The position numbers and the translations under genes are program-made. From Planctomycetota bacterium (GTDB lineage: Bacteria > Planctomycetota > Planctomycetia > Planctomycetales > Planctomycetaceae): a DNA stretch of 31,938 nt. Positions 15,234 to 22,458 of this stretch are shown in pieces (position 1 is the first letter of the stretch; each line of letters starts with the position of its first letter). The stretch covers positions 1 through 31,938 of the forward strand of contig JAJRTM010000351.1 of NCBI GenBank assembly GCA_024278285.1. The letters are read 5' to 3'. The notes beneath the pieces are model-generated. The model worked only from the letters and a program-made list of their open reading frames with translations, was not told the origin of the DNA and did not search any database.

Positions 15234-15377
15234 TTATTTGGTGCCGCTGCCTCCGCACTCAGCACATCTGCCATCGCCCTTACAGTATCCGCAAGAGACG
15301 ATTCCACCGTCATCATTGCCAGTGCCATTGCACATGCAGCATTCGCCTGTGCCGCTGCAGGTTCTACATTCAGCCAT
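15234..15377 (-). CDS. DnaJ-type zinc-finger mini-protein (cassette 2 gene)
   Basis: 47 aa, hidden by its length. It consists almost only of four CxxCxGxG-type motifs: CRTCSGTG, CCMCNGTG, CGYCKGDG and CAECGGSG. This is the cysteine-rich zinc-binding module of DnaJ/Hsp40, where it binds two zinc ions and unfolded substrate. Here no J-domain or substrate-binding domain is present, so it may be a free-standing zinc module or adaptor. The ATG at 15377 has GGAG eight bases upstream. It is carried in an integron cassette with an unusually long leader (about 236 nt), which contains inverted AGTGCGTGAGTCACG-like ends at 15469 and 15600. A longer overlapping minus-strand frame (14705-15328) is a shadow. 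Confidence 0.85.
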   Translation of the reverse strand: MAECRTCSGTGECCMCNGTGNDDGGIVSCGYCKGDGRCAECGGSGTK

Positions 15378-15607
15378 TTGTAAGTCTCCTGAGTTAGTAC
15401 AAAGAAACGGAAAGTTGAGAGCGGCCTACACTGCCGCTAATACGATACGTGTGGATCACGACATTTAATAGTGCGTGAGTCACGTTTTGCATATCAATTA
15501 AGGACGTTTGTCTTGTGTTGGCTTGTCCCGCAACACTCGAGCGACCGAACAACCTGCTTTGACCGACGAAGCTTTGGGTTTATTGCTGAGTCACGCACTT
15601 CTTTGCT

Positions 15608-15697
15608 GCATAACGCCTAAAATCACCCAGCGGTGACGAGAGATTGTCCATTTGAAAACGCCCGACTTCGCCGCTCGGGTGCATTTTTTTGTTAGCT
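15608..15697 (-). other. attC recombination site of cassette 1
   Basis: 90 bp on the minus strand from AGCTAAC to GTTATGC. Arms AAAATgCACCC and GGGTGATTTT pair with one extra base (15682). Between them GAGCGGCGAAGTCGGGCG can form the distal stem. It follows the cassette 1 stop codon by about 7 bases, as usual. Confidence 0.85.
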
Positions 15698-15703
15698 GCC
15701 GAG

Positions 15704-15955
15704 TCACTTCGACGTCGATACCACATTGGGATAGTTAAAAATTCGCTCCTCAACCTCGTCAAATTGATCAAGGTTATCCGCTCCATCGAATTTTGCGGTC
15801 GCCTTCCACTTTCGCACGGCTTTAATTGCCGCTGCCGCCTCTTTCGCGGTAATTGATTCTTGATTGTCGATCTTTTGAATCACCGGGGCAATGACAGCAT
15901 TGTCTTTTCCGACGAGAAACGCGGTCATCAAGGTTCGGAATATTTCCCCAAGCAT
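15704..15955 (-). CDS. Integron cassette 1 gene, unknown function
   Basis: 83 aa. The ATG at 15955 follows an AGG-containing weak ribosome site. The protein begins MLGEIFRTLMTAFLVGKDNAVIAPVIQKI, a hydrophobic, possibly amphipathic segment. A helical, Ala/Lys-rich part (ITAKEAAAAIKAVRKWKATAKF) follows, then an acidic C terminus (DNLDQFDEVEERIF). There is no signal peptide or clear membrane span, and no family is recognised. It was acquired as a cassette, bounded by the attI junction upstream and its attC downstream, and as first cassette it would have been expressed from a promoter in the attI/intI region if one survives. Confidence 0.75.
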   Translation of the reverse strand: MLGEIFRTLMTAFLVGKDNAVIAPVIQKIDNQESITAKEAAAAIKAVRKWKATAKFDGADNLDQFDEVEERIFNYPNVVSTSK

Positions 15956-16028
15956 AGCCTGTGTCCTTTGTGTGCATCGGTATTGAGAAGTGGGAAAAGA
16001 TTGCTGCGTCGTTCTATTCTGATACGGC

Positions 16029-16035
16029 AGCTAAC
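16029..16035 (-). other. attI-cassette junction core
   Basis: Minus-strand GTTAGCT, the GTTRRRY-like crossover point; cassette 1 begins after the G. To its right, 16057-16082 holds a perfect 10-bp hairpin (GTTCCAATAT/ATATTGGAAC). The 16036-16271 stretch between junction and intI start is where attI and the cassette promoter would be; no clear promoter was found. Confidence 0.65.
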
Positions 16036-16271
16036 TTGTTATTCACCTGCATGCCCTTGTTCCAATATGATGCCATATTGGAACCAAAACGTGCAAATGA
16101 CCGATTTTTGTTTGGATAAGGTGCATTATAGGCTTCATATCTCTCATTGATGTTGTACACGATACCTACAGTGAATGAACAGTTCAAGAGGTGACTCATT
16201 ATTTCTTGTACATTCGAGGAAAAACTAACGGCTGTCTTCAAAAACAAAAGAGAAACAAGAGGCACGAAATA

Positions 16272-16486
16272 ATGAAACTGCTGGAACAACGCGAACAAAC
16301 AGTAAAACGAAAACACAGTATTCATCCAAAACATTCAAACCATATCGCGCATGAGTCGAAAAGTTTTTGCGTTTTCACAAAGATGTTGTAAGTGAATGGC
16401 TGCATCCCAATGAGATGGGACGAAAAGAAATAGAAACAGTCTTGAATCATCTGGCTGTCAATCGTGGTGTTCTATCTGCTACTTAA
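16272..16486 (+). pseudogene. intI: Integron integrase remnant (intI, N-terminal part)
   Basis: The ATG at 16272 opens MKLLEQREQTVKRKH, like the KLLDQVR..IR.KHYS start of IntI. At about 16316 a two-base insertion shifts the frame. In the new frame YSSKTFKPYRA continues to a TGA at 16352 where IntI proteins have Trp (YRAW). It then reads VEKFLRFHKDVVSEW, LHPNEMGRKEIETVLNHLAV and NRGVLSAT before TAA at 16484. The HPxEMG..EI..FL..LAV..xVxxxT pattern is the SAM-like N-terminal domain of integron integrases. The catalytic domain is absent: homology stops where the convergent primase gene ends. The gene carries at least three inactivating changes. Confidence 0.8.
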
Positions 16487-17780
16487 AACTGATCCTTACA
16501 AATTCTTCTTCCGTAAGTGATTCCGGTTGCTGTCCCTGGAATATACTGTCTGCCAGTTCGGAATTCCAACCAATGCGAACGCAACATCGTTTCACTAATT
16601 CCAACACAGCCTGTTTGGCACCATTTTTACCTTCTCGATCAAGGTCAAACATTACTGAGATGTAACCGCCAGGGATTTCGTTTGCGAGGGTTGATAATTT
16701 TTTTGCTTGGGTTTCGGTGATCATGTTGCTGCAAATTGCTAGTGCGGGGATGTTGAGGGTTTGGAGGTTGATGGCGTCGTTTTGTCCTTCGACTATTACG
16801 ATGCCGGTTTGTGGGTTCTTTTCAAAATATTCTTTGGTGGCGAGTTTTTGGAATTGAGGGAGACCAAATAATTCTTGTCCGCGGTGAAAGCCTTTTACGA
16901 ATTTGAATTTTCTTGGTTCTTTGCTACTGTCGCCAATGCGTTGCCATTTTTTTTGTTGGGCTTCGTAGTTGAGGTTGCGTCCGAACCAAGTGAGGATCTC
17001 TCCTTCTGCATCGGGGTAGCCGTAGACGAAGTGGCCTCTTAATAATCCTTTGGAACTACTTGGGAGATAGCCGCAGCGGTATTTTTTCATGGTTTCTGGG
17101 GTCATGAACCGGCGTGATCTGACATAGGCGGCTGCTTGCGGGGACATTTCTGCGACATCGGTGATGAATTTATCGTCGAGATTGACAAGTTCGCGGGCGC
17201 GTTCGTTTTCGGAATCTTTCAATGGGATGTTGATGAGTGGTTCGTCATCAGTTTTGTCCGATGAAACGTTTGCTGGCGAGCCGGGCCAGTGATGGCCCTG
17301 GTTGGTTTCGAGTGTTGATGAGTTTTCGTTTTGTGATGATTGGTCATGGGATTGCGGAGTAACCAGGGGATTGACATCCCCGGCTCGCCCTTCTATTAGC
17401 GATTGCAGGTCGCTGGCGATTTCTTTGAACTCTGTTCCTTTGAGTTTGCCGTTATTTGGTTGGCGGTTGTGTTTCATCAGGAACATCAGGTTGAGCAGGT
17501 TGCCTCGCACGGTGCAGCCGTATTGGAAGCAGCGGAAGACTGCTCCGTCCTGTTTGGTTTTGATGGAGATAGCACGGTCGCCGGTTTGCTCCTCTCTTTT
17601 GCTACACGCAAAAATGCAGGCCATGCGGGTTTCGTTTTGGGTTTTGTGGAGTGCGGGGAGATCGACGTTGTAGAAACTGGCGATGCGTTCGACGACGTTG
17701 CCGGTGGCAACCAGTTCCTGTTGGAGGGAATCGACATCGATGTAGCCATTTGTTTTTCGTGTACTATTTTTGAAAGCCAT
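16479..17780 (-). CDS. DnaG-type primase (CHC2-like zinc finger and Toprim domain)
   Basis: 433 aa. An N-terminal zinc-finger-like set is visible at C55-x3-C59 and C84-x4-C89 (the DnaG-type CHC2 region). A low-complexity linker (about 125-175) follows. The Toprim domain has IVIVEGQND (E331, D335) and FDLDREG (D379, D381), the acidic residues that bind Mg for RNA primer synthesis. A preceding GYLPSSSKGLLRGHFVYGYPDAEGEILTWFGR segment matches the DnaG catalytic core region. The helicase-binding C-terminal domain of chromosomal DnaG is missing, as in plasmid and phage primases. CCTTTTATTT lies 18 nt before the ATG. It is divergent from the Replication-relaxation gene and its 3' end overlaps the intI remnant by 8 bases. 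Confidence 0.85.
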   Translation of the reverse strand: MAFKNSTRKTNGYIDVDSLQQELVATGNVVERIASFYNVDLPALHKTQNETRMACIFACSKREEQTGDRAISIKTKQDGAVFRCFQYGCTVRGNLLNLMFLMKHNRQPNNGKLKGTEFKEIASDLQSLIEGRAGDVNPLVTPQSHDQSSQNENSSTLETNQGHHWPGSPANVSSDKTDDEPLINIPLKDSENERARELVNLDDKFITDVAEMSPQAAAYVRSRRFMTPETMKKYRCGYLPSSSKGLLRGHFVYGYPDAEGEILTWFGRNLNYEAQQKKWQRIGDSSKEPRKFKFVKGFHRGQELFGLPQFQKLATKEYFEKNPQTGIVIVEGQNDAINLQTLNIPALAICSNMITETQAKKLSTLANEIPGGYISVMFDLDREGKNGAKQAVLELVKRCCVRIGWNSELADSIFQGQQPESLTEEEFVRISFK

Positions 17781-17798
17781 GCAAGGGAAAGTGTGAGC

Positions 17799-17808
17799 AA
17801 ATAAAAGG
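17799..17808 (-). promoter_or_regulatory. CCTTTTATTT leader motif
   Basis: Exact decamer 18 nt before the primase ATG, with an intervening pyrimidine-rich spacer (CTCACACTTTCCCTTGC) and no Shine-Dalgarno. The same decamer occurs at 11092-11101 (16 nt before ATG 11118) and 12307-12316 (18 nt before ATG 12335), and a one-base variant at 10728-10737 minus (10 nt before ATG 10717). Confidence 0.5.
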
Positions 17809-17835
17809 AAGGTACGCTACACTCCTCGCTAACCG

Positions 17836-18717
17836 ATGGCAACAGGATCACTCACAAAAAAAGGTTGGCAAAAAACGTTGCGTGATGATGACATCATGGC
17901 TGCTTTGGCACGTTGCCCCTTGACCGCTGAAGATTATTTGGCCCTCAGTCAAACGTGGTCGCAGTCATTTACTTCTTTGAGGCGGGTACAGGAGCGGATG
18001 AAAGACTTGACCGCCGCAGGCCAGTTGCATTCGTGGCGTTATGCCACGACTGGACAAGGTGGTGCCCGGCTCTATTACAAACTGACGCTGGCGGGTTATC
18101 GCACGGTGATGCAAAATGATGAGATCAAGCCGCCGACGAAACGATTCTTTCAGGAGATCAGTCCCGGACGGCATCGGCATCAACAGGCGTTATCGAAATT
18201 TATCGTGCAGACTTATGTTGCTGCCCATCATCGTGGAATCAAGGTTGTTGATTTTCATCCTGAAAACACATTCAAAATTGATTGTGGAGAACGTCCTCTT
18301 TTCCCCGATGCTCACTTCAAACTGCTACTGCCCAATGGGAAAGAGCTTACCTATTGCGTAGAACTCGATAATAGTACCGAGCGAGTTTTTTCGTACAAAG
18401 ATGCGGACAGTATTACCAGTAAGATGCAGCGGTATCTTGTGGATATGGTTGGAACGCCAGATTATCGAGTGTTGTTCGTTATTACGGGAGCAAAACAGCG
18501 GAAGCAAAACATCATCGAAGCCGCCAGACAATTGACAGGTGGAAATTCGTTTGTTCCTTTTTATATCGTCTCTCTGGATGATTTTCTTACCGAACGAGAT
18601 GCGTTATTTGCTTCCTGTTTTCACTCACCGCAAGATGAAAAAATCCCGCTTTTGCGTTCACAGACACGGCAGTTTCAAGTCCATCGAAGAATGTTGGAAA
18701 CTCCTGTCCTGGTGTGA
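17836..18717 (+). CDS. Replication-relaxation family protein
   Basis: 293 aa. The N-terminal 90 residues form a winged helix (DDIMAALARCPLTAEDYLALS, RRVQERMKDLTAAGQLHSWRY, GGARLYYKLTLAGYRTVM), the hallmark of the Replic_Relax family. The C-terminal part has PDAHFKLLLPNGKELTYCVELDNSTE, with a D...E arrangement and CVELDN like the nuclease-like core of these proteins, then DSITSKMQRYL and a DYRVLFVITGAKQRKQNIIEAA segment. Family members occur on plasmids and integrative elements beside coupling ATPases and are linked with replication or mobilisation. The following genes encode just such an ATPase, supporting a DNA-transfer role. The 55-bp gap to the divergent primase gene must hold both promoters. 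Confidence 0.8.
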   Translation: MATGSLTKKGWQKTLRDDDIMAALARCPLTAEDYLALSQTWSQSFTSLRRVQERMKDLTAAGQLHSWRYATTGQGGARLYYKLTLAGYRTVMQNDEIKPPTKRFFQEISPGRHRHQQALSKFIVQTYVAAHHRGIKVVDFHPENTFKIDCGERPLFPDAHFKLLLPNGKELTYCVELDNSTERVFSYKDADSITSKMQRYLVDMVGTPDYRVLFVITGAKQRKQNIIEAARQLTGGNSFVPFYIVSLDDFLTERDALFASCFHSPQDEKIPLLRSQTRQFQVHRRMLETPVLV

Positions 18718-18855
18718 TACCTTGCCGCTCCTGTTGGCAGGCTCGATGCTCCGACGGTGCAAAGAATCTTCTTACCACTCCTTCTTTTTCGGACTGGTCA
18801 GTCACCCCCGAGCAGAATTTTTCTATCAAGCCACAACAGGATGAAATCAAAAGTA

Positions 18856-18898
18856 CCCGCCGATGAAACATGCAACTTCAAAAGCGGGTCTTTTTATT
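18856..18898 (+). terminator. Terminator-like hairpin
   Basis: CCCGC (18856-18860) pairs with GCGGG (18884-18888) over a 23-nt loop, followed by TCTTTTTATT. It lies in the 269-bp gap (18718-18986) between the Replication-relaxation gene and the ATPase gene; nothing else is recognised in that gap. Confidence 0.5.
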
Positions 18899-18986
18899 AA
18901 AAATTGTTGACTGGCAACTGAAAACTTCCCCGAGTCTATTTTGATTGACAGACAATTTCTCTTCGCTGCGGTACGCTCTGTTTCCT

Positions 18987-19967
18987 ATGCTCATTTCAAT
19001 AAGTGATACACCGACCAACGAACGCGGCCCGCGACATATGCGGTCAATTCTGGCTGCGATTCATCATGCGTCATCCAGAAAATATCCGGTTTCATTTCTC
19101 ATCGGTCGGCATGAACAGCAAGTCGGACTGTATTGCAGGTTCCCAGGTTTATTGCATCGGTTGATCAAAGGTCAATTTCATGCGAAGTATCCCGATTGCA
19201 CGATTGAACTTCTTGAAGAAGATGTGCTGGATTGTCCGGTTGGATATGAGACCTGGTCTATGAATTTGCACTTGCGCCCTGATCTGTTTCCGATACTGCG
19301 GTATCAACAGTTTGAAGACGTGATCCATAACGAAGTCGATGATCCGATTGGTGGAGTGCTGCAAGCGGTTGCTCCAGATTCCAGCCATGTGCAAGCAATG
19401 ATTGAACTGACAGTTTTTCCTGCCAATGCTCGAAGAATCAGATATTCACAAACGTCCGTCGAGCAATTGGCCCGTCCGTTCTTTCGGAAATATCGCAGCT
19501 TTGCCCGTCAATACGCTTTTTTCATCAGTAGCCCGAAACATTGGCAGCGTATTCTGGCTGGACTGTTCTCACAATTCTTTGCCAGCCAGCGTGAAGAACG
19601 ATTCGTATCAGACGAAGAACTCAACAAAACATCTTCTCGAATGCACGACAACGAGAAGGATTTACAAGCAGCTTCGGTCAAGCTGGGGCAACATCTGTTT
19701 GAGGTGCAATTGAATCTGATTGTTTATGCTCCCGCTGGTCAAAAACAGAATGCGGTTCACAAATTGCAGGAAATGGCAGCAATCCTCAATAAGTTTACAG
19801 AACCAAGACTTGGTCTGTTTCAATCGTCATCGATTTCAAAGAACGATACGAAACTGAAGCAGCGTGGTTTTCTGCTCTCTGATGAAGAACTGGCAACATT
19901 GTGGCATTTGCCGACCAGTTCAGTACGCGATGTTTCGTTACAAACAACACACTCCAGGCGGTTGTAA
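18987..19967 (+). pseudogene. N-terminal half of a TraG/VirD4-like coupling protein, ended by an in-frame TAA
   Basis: 326 aa from the ATG at 18987; a TTG at 18945 is also in frame. The segment begins with a beta/alpha region (ERGPRHMRSILAAIHHASSR, then VSFLIGRHEQQVGLYCRFPG) and ends with FLLSDEELATLWHLPTSSVRDV. LSxEELATLWHxP is the phrase that, in one-piece homologs I recall, leads straight into the ATPase domain. Here TAA at 19965-19967 stops it. The next ORF (19974) is in the same frame, and reading through the stop gives SRRL-stop-PPVELPLKKRE, which continues naturally. So this is one gene split by a single nonsense codon, or a case of readthrough or re-initiation. Confidence 0.7.
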
Positions 19968-19973
19968 CCGCCC

Positions 19974-21287
19974 GTGGAATTACCCCTCAAGAAAAGGGAA
20001 TCCTTGGAATCTGGTTCCGGGATTTGTGAACTCGGGCGGGTTTCATTTCAGGATCGGGACGAGCGGTTCGGAATTCGGACGGATGATCGGTTTCGGCATC
20101 TGTTCATAGTCGGCAAAACCGGGAACGGAAAATCAACAGTCATGCAGAATGCTATTTTGTCTGACATGCAAGCGGGGGATGGCCTGGCAGTAGTCGATCC
20201 ACATGGTGATCTGGCAGATGCAGTCTTGGCGTCCGTTCCAAGTCATCGCACTAATGATGTAATTTTGATCGACCCGAGTGATCTGGCGTATCCCGTCAGT
20301 TTTAATCCACTTGACGTTGATCTCGCGATGGTTGATGTTGCCTGTGATGGAGTGGTGAGTACGTTCCGCAAGGTTTTCGGCACGGGAACGCATACGCCAC
20401 GCCTAGAAGACATTTTATGGAACACCGTTCTGGCGTTGATGCAGGCAGGGGATTCAACGATTCTTGATATGCTACGAATGTTTGCTGTCGATGATTCATT
20501 TCGCAGGGATGTTTTAGCTCGTGTGGATGATCCGGTCGTTCGCAATTGGTGGATGACGACGTTTCCGAAACTCCGCTTCCTTAAAGGAGAAGACCCGTTT
20601 GCATCGGTTGAGAATAAATTGCGGCAACTGCTCACGAATTCTGTGATTCGCAACATGGTCTCGCAGCCAAAAAGTCGGATTGATTTTCGCAAGGCAATGG
20701 ACAGCGGCAAGATTATCATTATCAATCTCTCCAAAGGAAAGCTCGGAGAACGAACCTCTTCGTTCCTTGGTTCGCTGTTCGTCACGCAACTGCAACTCTC
20801 AACGATGAGTCGAGCCATGATTCCAGAGCAGGATCTCAGGTCTTTCTATCTCTACGTTGATGAATTTCAGAACGTCGCGACTTCCAGTTTTTCTTCATTT
20901 CTTTCGGAAGCCCGTAAGTACAAACTCGGCTTGTGCCTGGCAACGCAATTTCTCGATCAGGTGGAACAAGAAACGTTACGGGCAGTCTTCGGGAACATCG
21001 GCAGTTTGCTCGTCTTTGCAGTGGGACCGAATGATGCAACTCTCCTCGCGGAACAACTGACCGGACACGTTACCGCGGCAGATTTGATTGCCCTTCCCAA
21101 ATACCGAGCCTGTATCCGTTTGATGATCGATGGCATGTCTCGCCCCGCGTTCACGATGGAGACGATCAAGCCAGAACCAAACATTGTTGACCGTTCTGAA
21201 TTCGTGCGTGAACAATCTCGCAGGCGATATTCTCAACCTCTGAAAGAAGTTTCTGCACGAATCGAACGATCATTCGCAGCAGTCTGA
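19974..21287 (+). CDS. TraG/VirD4-like coupling ATPase (C-terminal part)
   Basis: 437 aa from a GTG at 19974. Walker A is GKTGNGKST (residues 47-55), followed by VDPHGDLADAVL, typical of the TraD/TraG/VirD4 group. Walker B is FYLYVDEFQNVAT (D296, E297) followed by LSEARKYKLGLCLATQFLDQV, the TraM-recognition region. The protein would pump DNA or couple the relaxosome to a secretion channel. N-terminal membrane anchors of classical VirD4 are not visible. It is read in the same frame as the preceding 326-aa segment after one TAA and six bases (see that entry), so the intact ancestral protein would be about 765 aa. No other type IV secretion genes are in the window, so the element is probably mobilisable at best. 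Confidence 0.85.
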   Translation: MELPLKKRESLESGSGICELGRVSFQDRDERFGIRTDDRFRHLFIVGKTGNGKSTVMQNAILSDMQAGDGLAVVDPHGDLADAVLASVPSHRTNDVILIDPSDLAYPVSFNPLDVDLAMVDVACDGVVSTFRKVFGTGTHTPRLEDILWNTVLALMQAGDSTILDMLRMFAVDDSFRRDVLARVDDPVVRNWWMTTFPKLRFLKGEDPFASVENKLRQLLTNSVIRNMVSQPKSRIDFRKAMDSGKIIIINLSKGKLGERTSSFLGSLFVTQLQLSTMSRAMIPEQDLRSFYLYVDEFQNVATSSFSSFLSEARKYKLGLCLATQFLDQVEQETLRAVFGNIGSLLVFAVGPNDATLLAEQLTGHVTAADLIALPKYRACIRLMIDGMSRPAFTMETIKPEPNIVDRSEFVREQSRRRYSQPLKEVSARIERSFAAV

Positions 21288-21324
21288 TTGACGAGGACTT
21301 TCGAAACAGGCAAACTTTCTGACC

Positions 21325-21612
21325 ATGCAAACCGATTTGAGCAAACAGGCGATTCAGCATCGAAATCAACTGATTGTCGATTTTCTCTCTTCTGCCAATG
21401 GCGAAGAAGTCCACGTCAACGATATCGCCTGGTTTTTGCAACTTGACCCCCATCAAGTCGATTGCTGGATGCGAGAACATGGATTTGGTAAATGGATCAC
21501 TGGTAAGAAAGCCTTCTGTTGGCAAGGAATTGCTCGAAAGAGTGTTGATATTGGTTGGAAATTCTCGAACGGAGATCAGAAAAGTATGGACTGCATCACA
21601 AACCTGGAGTAG
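21325..21612 (+). CDS. Small helix-turn-helix protein
   Basis: 95 aa. Residues about 16-65 (LIVDFLSSANGEEVHVNDIAWFLQLDPHQVDCWMREHGFGKW) have the shape of a winged helix with a recognition helix after VNDIAWFL. No signature beyond this is seen. It follows the coupling ATPase by 37 bp and precedes the antitoxin by 9 bp, so it may sit in one transcript. A regulatory role is inferred only. Confidence 0.6.
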   Translation: MQTDLSKQAIQHRNQLIVDFLSSANGEEVHVNDIAWFLQLDPHQVDCWMREHGFGKWITGKKAFCWQGIARKSVDIGWKFSNGDQKSMDCITNLE

Positions 21613-21621
21613 AATACTCCC

Positions 21622-21891
21622 ATGAAAACTTCATTATCTGATGAACAACGGCGAGCTTTGGATCAAGAACCCGAGGGTGTGATTGTGGTCGAAGATACGC
21701 AAACGCAAAAGGTTTATTTCCTGACCGATGCCGATCTGCATCAGCGCGCGATGGAGGCATTGCAAAAGCAGGAAGATCATACTGCCATCCAAGCGGGAAT
21801 TGACGACATGGAAGCTGGTCGTGTTGTTCCCTTCGAAGAAGTTGATAAACGCATCCGAGAAAAACTTGGCCTCCCGCAACGTCAATCATGA
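21622..21891 (+). CDS. Antitoxin of a ParE-type toxin-antitoxin pair
   Basis: 89 aa. The N-terminal part (VIVVEDTQTQKVYFLTDADLHQRAMEAL) resembles Phd/YefM-like folds, and the C-terminal part (IDDMEAGRVVPFEEVDKRIREKLGL) is the acidic amphipathic region that typically wraps the toxin. Its stop overlaps the toxin start by four bases (ATGA), the normal arrangement. Antitoxins of this kind neutralise the toxin and repress their own promoter. It would stabilise the element in the host. Confidence 0.8.
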   Translation: MKTSLSDEQRRALDQEPEGVIVVEDTQTQKVYFLTDADLHQRAMEALQKQEDHTAIQAGIDDMEAGRVVPFEEVDKRIREKLGLPQRQS

Positions 21892-22232
21892 GTTATCGCG
21901 TTGTCTTCACGCAAAAAGCTTCGCACCAACTTGATGCAATTGCTGACTGGTGGGAAGAGAATCGAGACCGCGACCAGGCAAGCCGCTGGTATGCAGGCTT
22001 CTCGGAGAAAATATGGGATCTCGCTGAGAATCCCGAACGCTTCTCGCTTGCTGAGGAGAATGAAGATTTTCCTTTTACGATTCGTGAATTGCATTATGGG
22101 CTATCGTCCAGGCTGACACACCGAGCAGTTTTTACGATCAGAGAACCAGACATTGTACTGGTACTCATCATTCGTCATCTCGCCCAAGGTCGCATTGCTC
22201 CTGAAGATATGAATCCAGATGATCTTCGGTAA
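21888..22232 (+). CDS. ParE/RelE-superfamily toxin
   Basis: 114 aa. The start (MSYRVVFTQKASHQLDAIADWWEENRDRDQASRWYAGFSEKIWDLAENPERFSLAEEN) is typical ParE/RelE: a beta strand, then two long helices, then the NPxRF(S) turn. IRELHYG and THRAVFTIREPDIVLVLIIRHLAQGR give the central sheet and the conserved basic end. ParE members poison gyrase and RelE members cut mRNA; the WWEEN helix and HLAQG end suit the ParE side more, but this cannot be decided by eye. Confidence 0.88.
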   Translation: MSYRVVFTQKASHQLDAIADWWEENRDRDQASRWYAGFSEKIWDLAENPERFSLAEENEDFPFTIRELHYGLSSRLTHRAVFTIREPDIVLVLIIRHLAQGRIAPEDMNPDDLR

Positions 22233-22243
22233 TTTTCATTGAC

Positions 22244-22290
22244 TTATGCGTCATCTTCAAATGGCAATTCAAGATGTACTTTATTAAGCG
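22244..22290 (-). pseudogene. Degenerate 3' end resembling the gene at 22766-23386
   Basis: On the minus strand the last codons read VHLELPFEDDA then TAA. The intact gene ends VQLELPFRDAIE. At DNA level GGCAATTCAAG-x-TGTACTT is shared. Upstream frames are interrupted by stops. It is a short remnant, or a conserved tail motif shared by two unrelated genes; a 126-codon minus-strand frame (22168-22548) covers the same DNA in another frame. Confidence 0.35.
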
Positions 22291-22458
22291 ATCATTCTCA
22301 CTCGATCTTCCTTTTTTTTCTGTGCAATGAATAAAGTTGTCATGAATTCCAGACAAAGAACTTTCAAGCGATGAATCAATTCCAATGGCAACATGTTCTG
22401 CTGGCTTGAAATTCGATTTGTGGTATCTTTCTGAATCCCATTTCTTCCCACCATTCTT

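Larger units (their letters stand above)
15102..16486. mobile_element. Decayed integron with two gene cassettes
   Basis: Order from right to left: intI 5' remnant (16272-16486, plus strand), attI-type junction (16029-16035), cassette 1 (15614-16034), cassette 2 (15108-15613). Cassette genes point away from intI, the canonical layout. Each cassette opens with a GTTRRRY-like core whose inverse lies at the start of its own attC: GTTAGCTGCC with GGCAGCTAAC for cassette 1 (10 of 10), and GTTATGCAGC with GCCGCATAAC for cassette 2 (9 of 10). Both attC sites have arms with a single unpaired base at the same place. The integrase is inactive, so movement would need an enzyme in trans. Confidence 0.85.

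Noticed and set aside
14705..15328. 207-codon minus-strand frame through attC2 and the hairpin region
   Set aside because: It overlaps the DnaJ-type cassette gene in another frame and runs across recombination site and hairpins; composition shows no domain.
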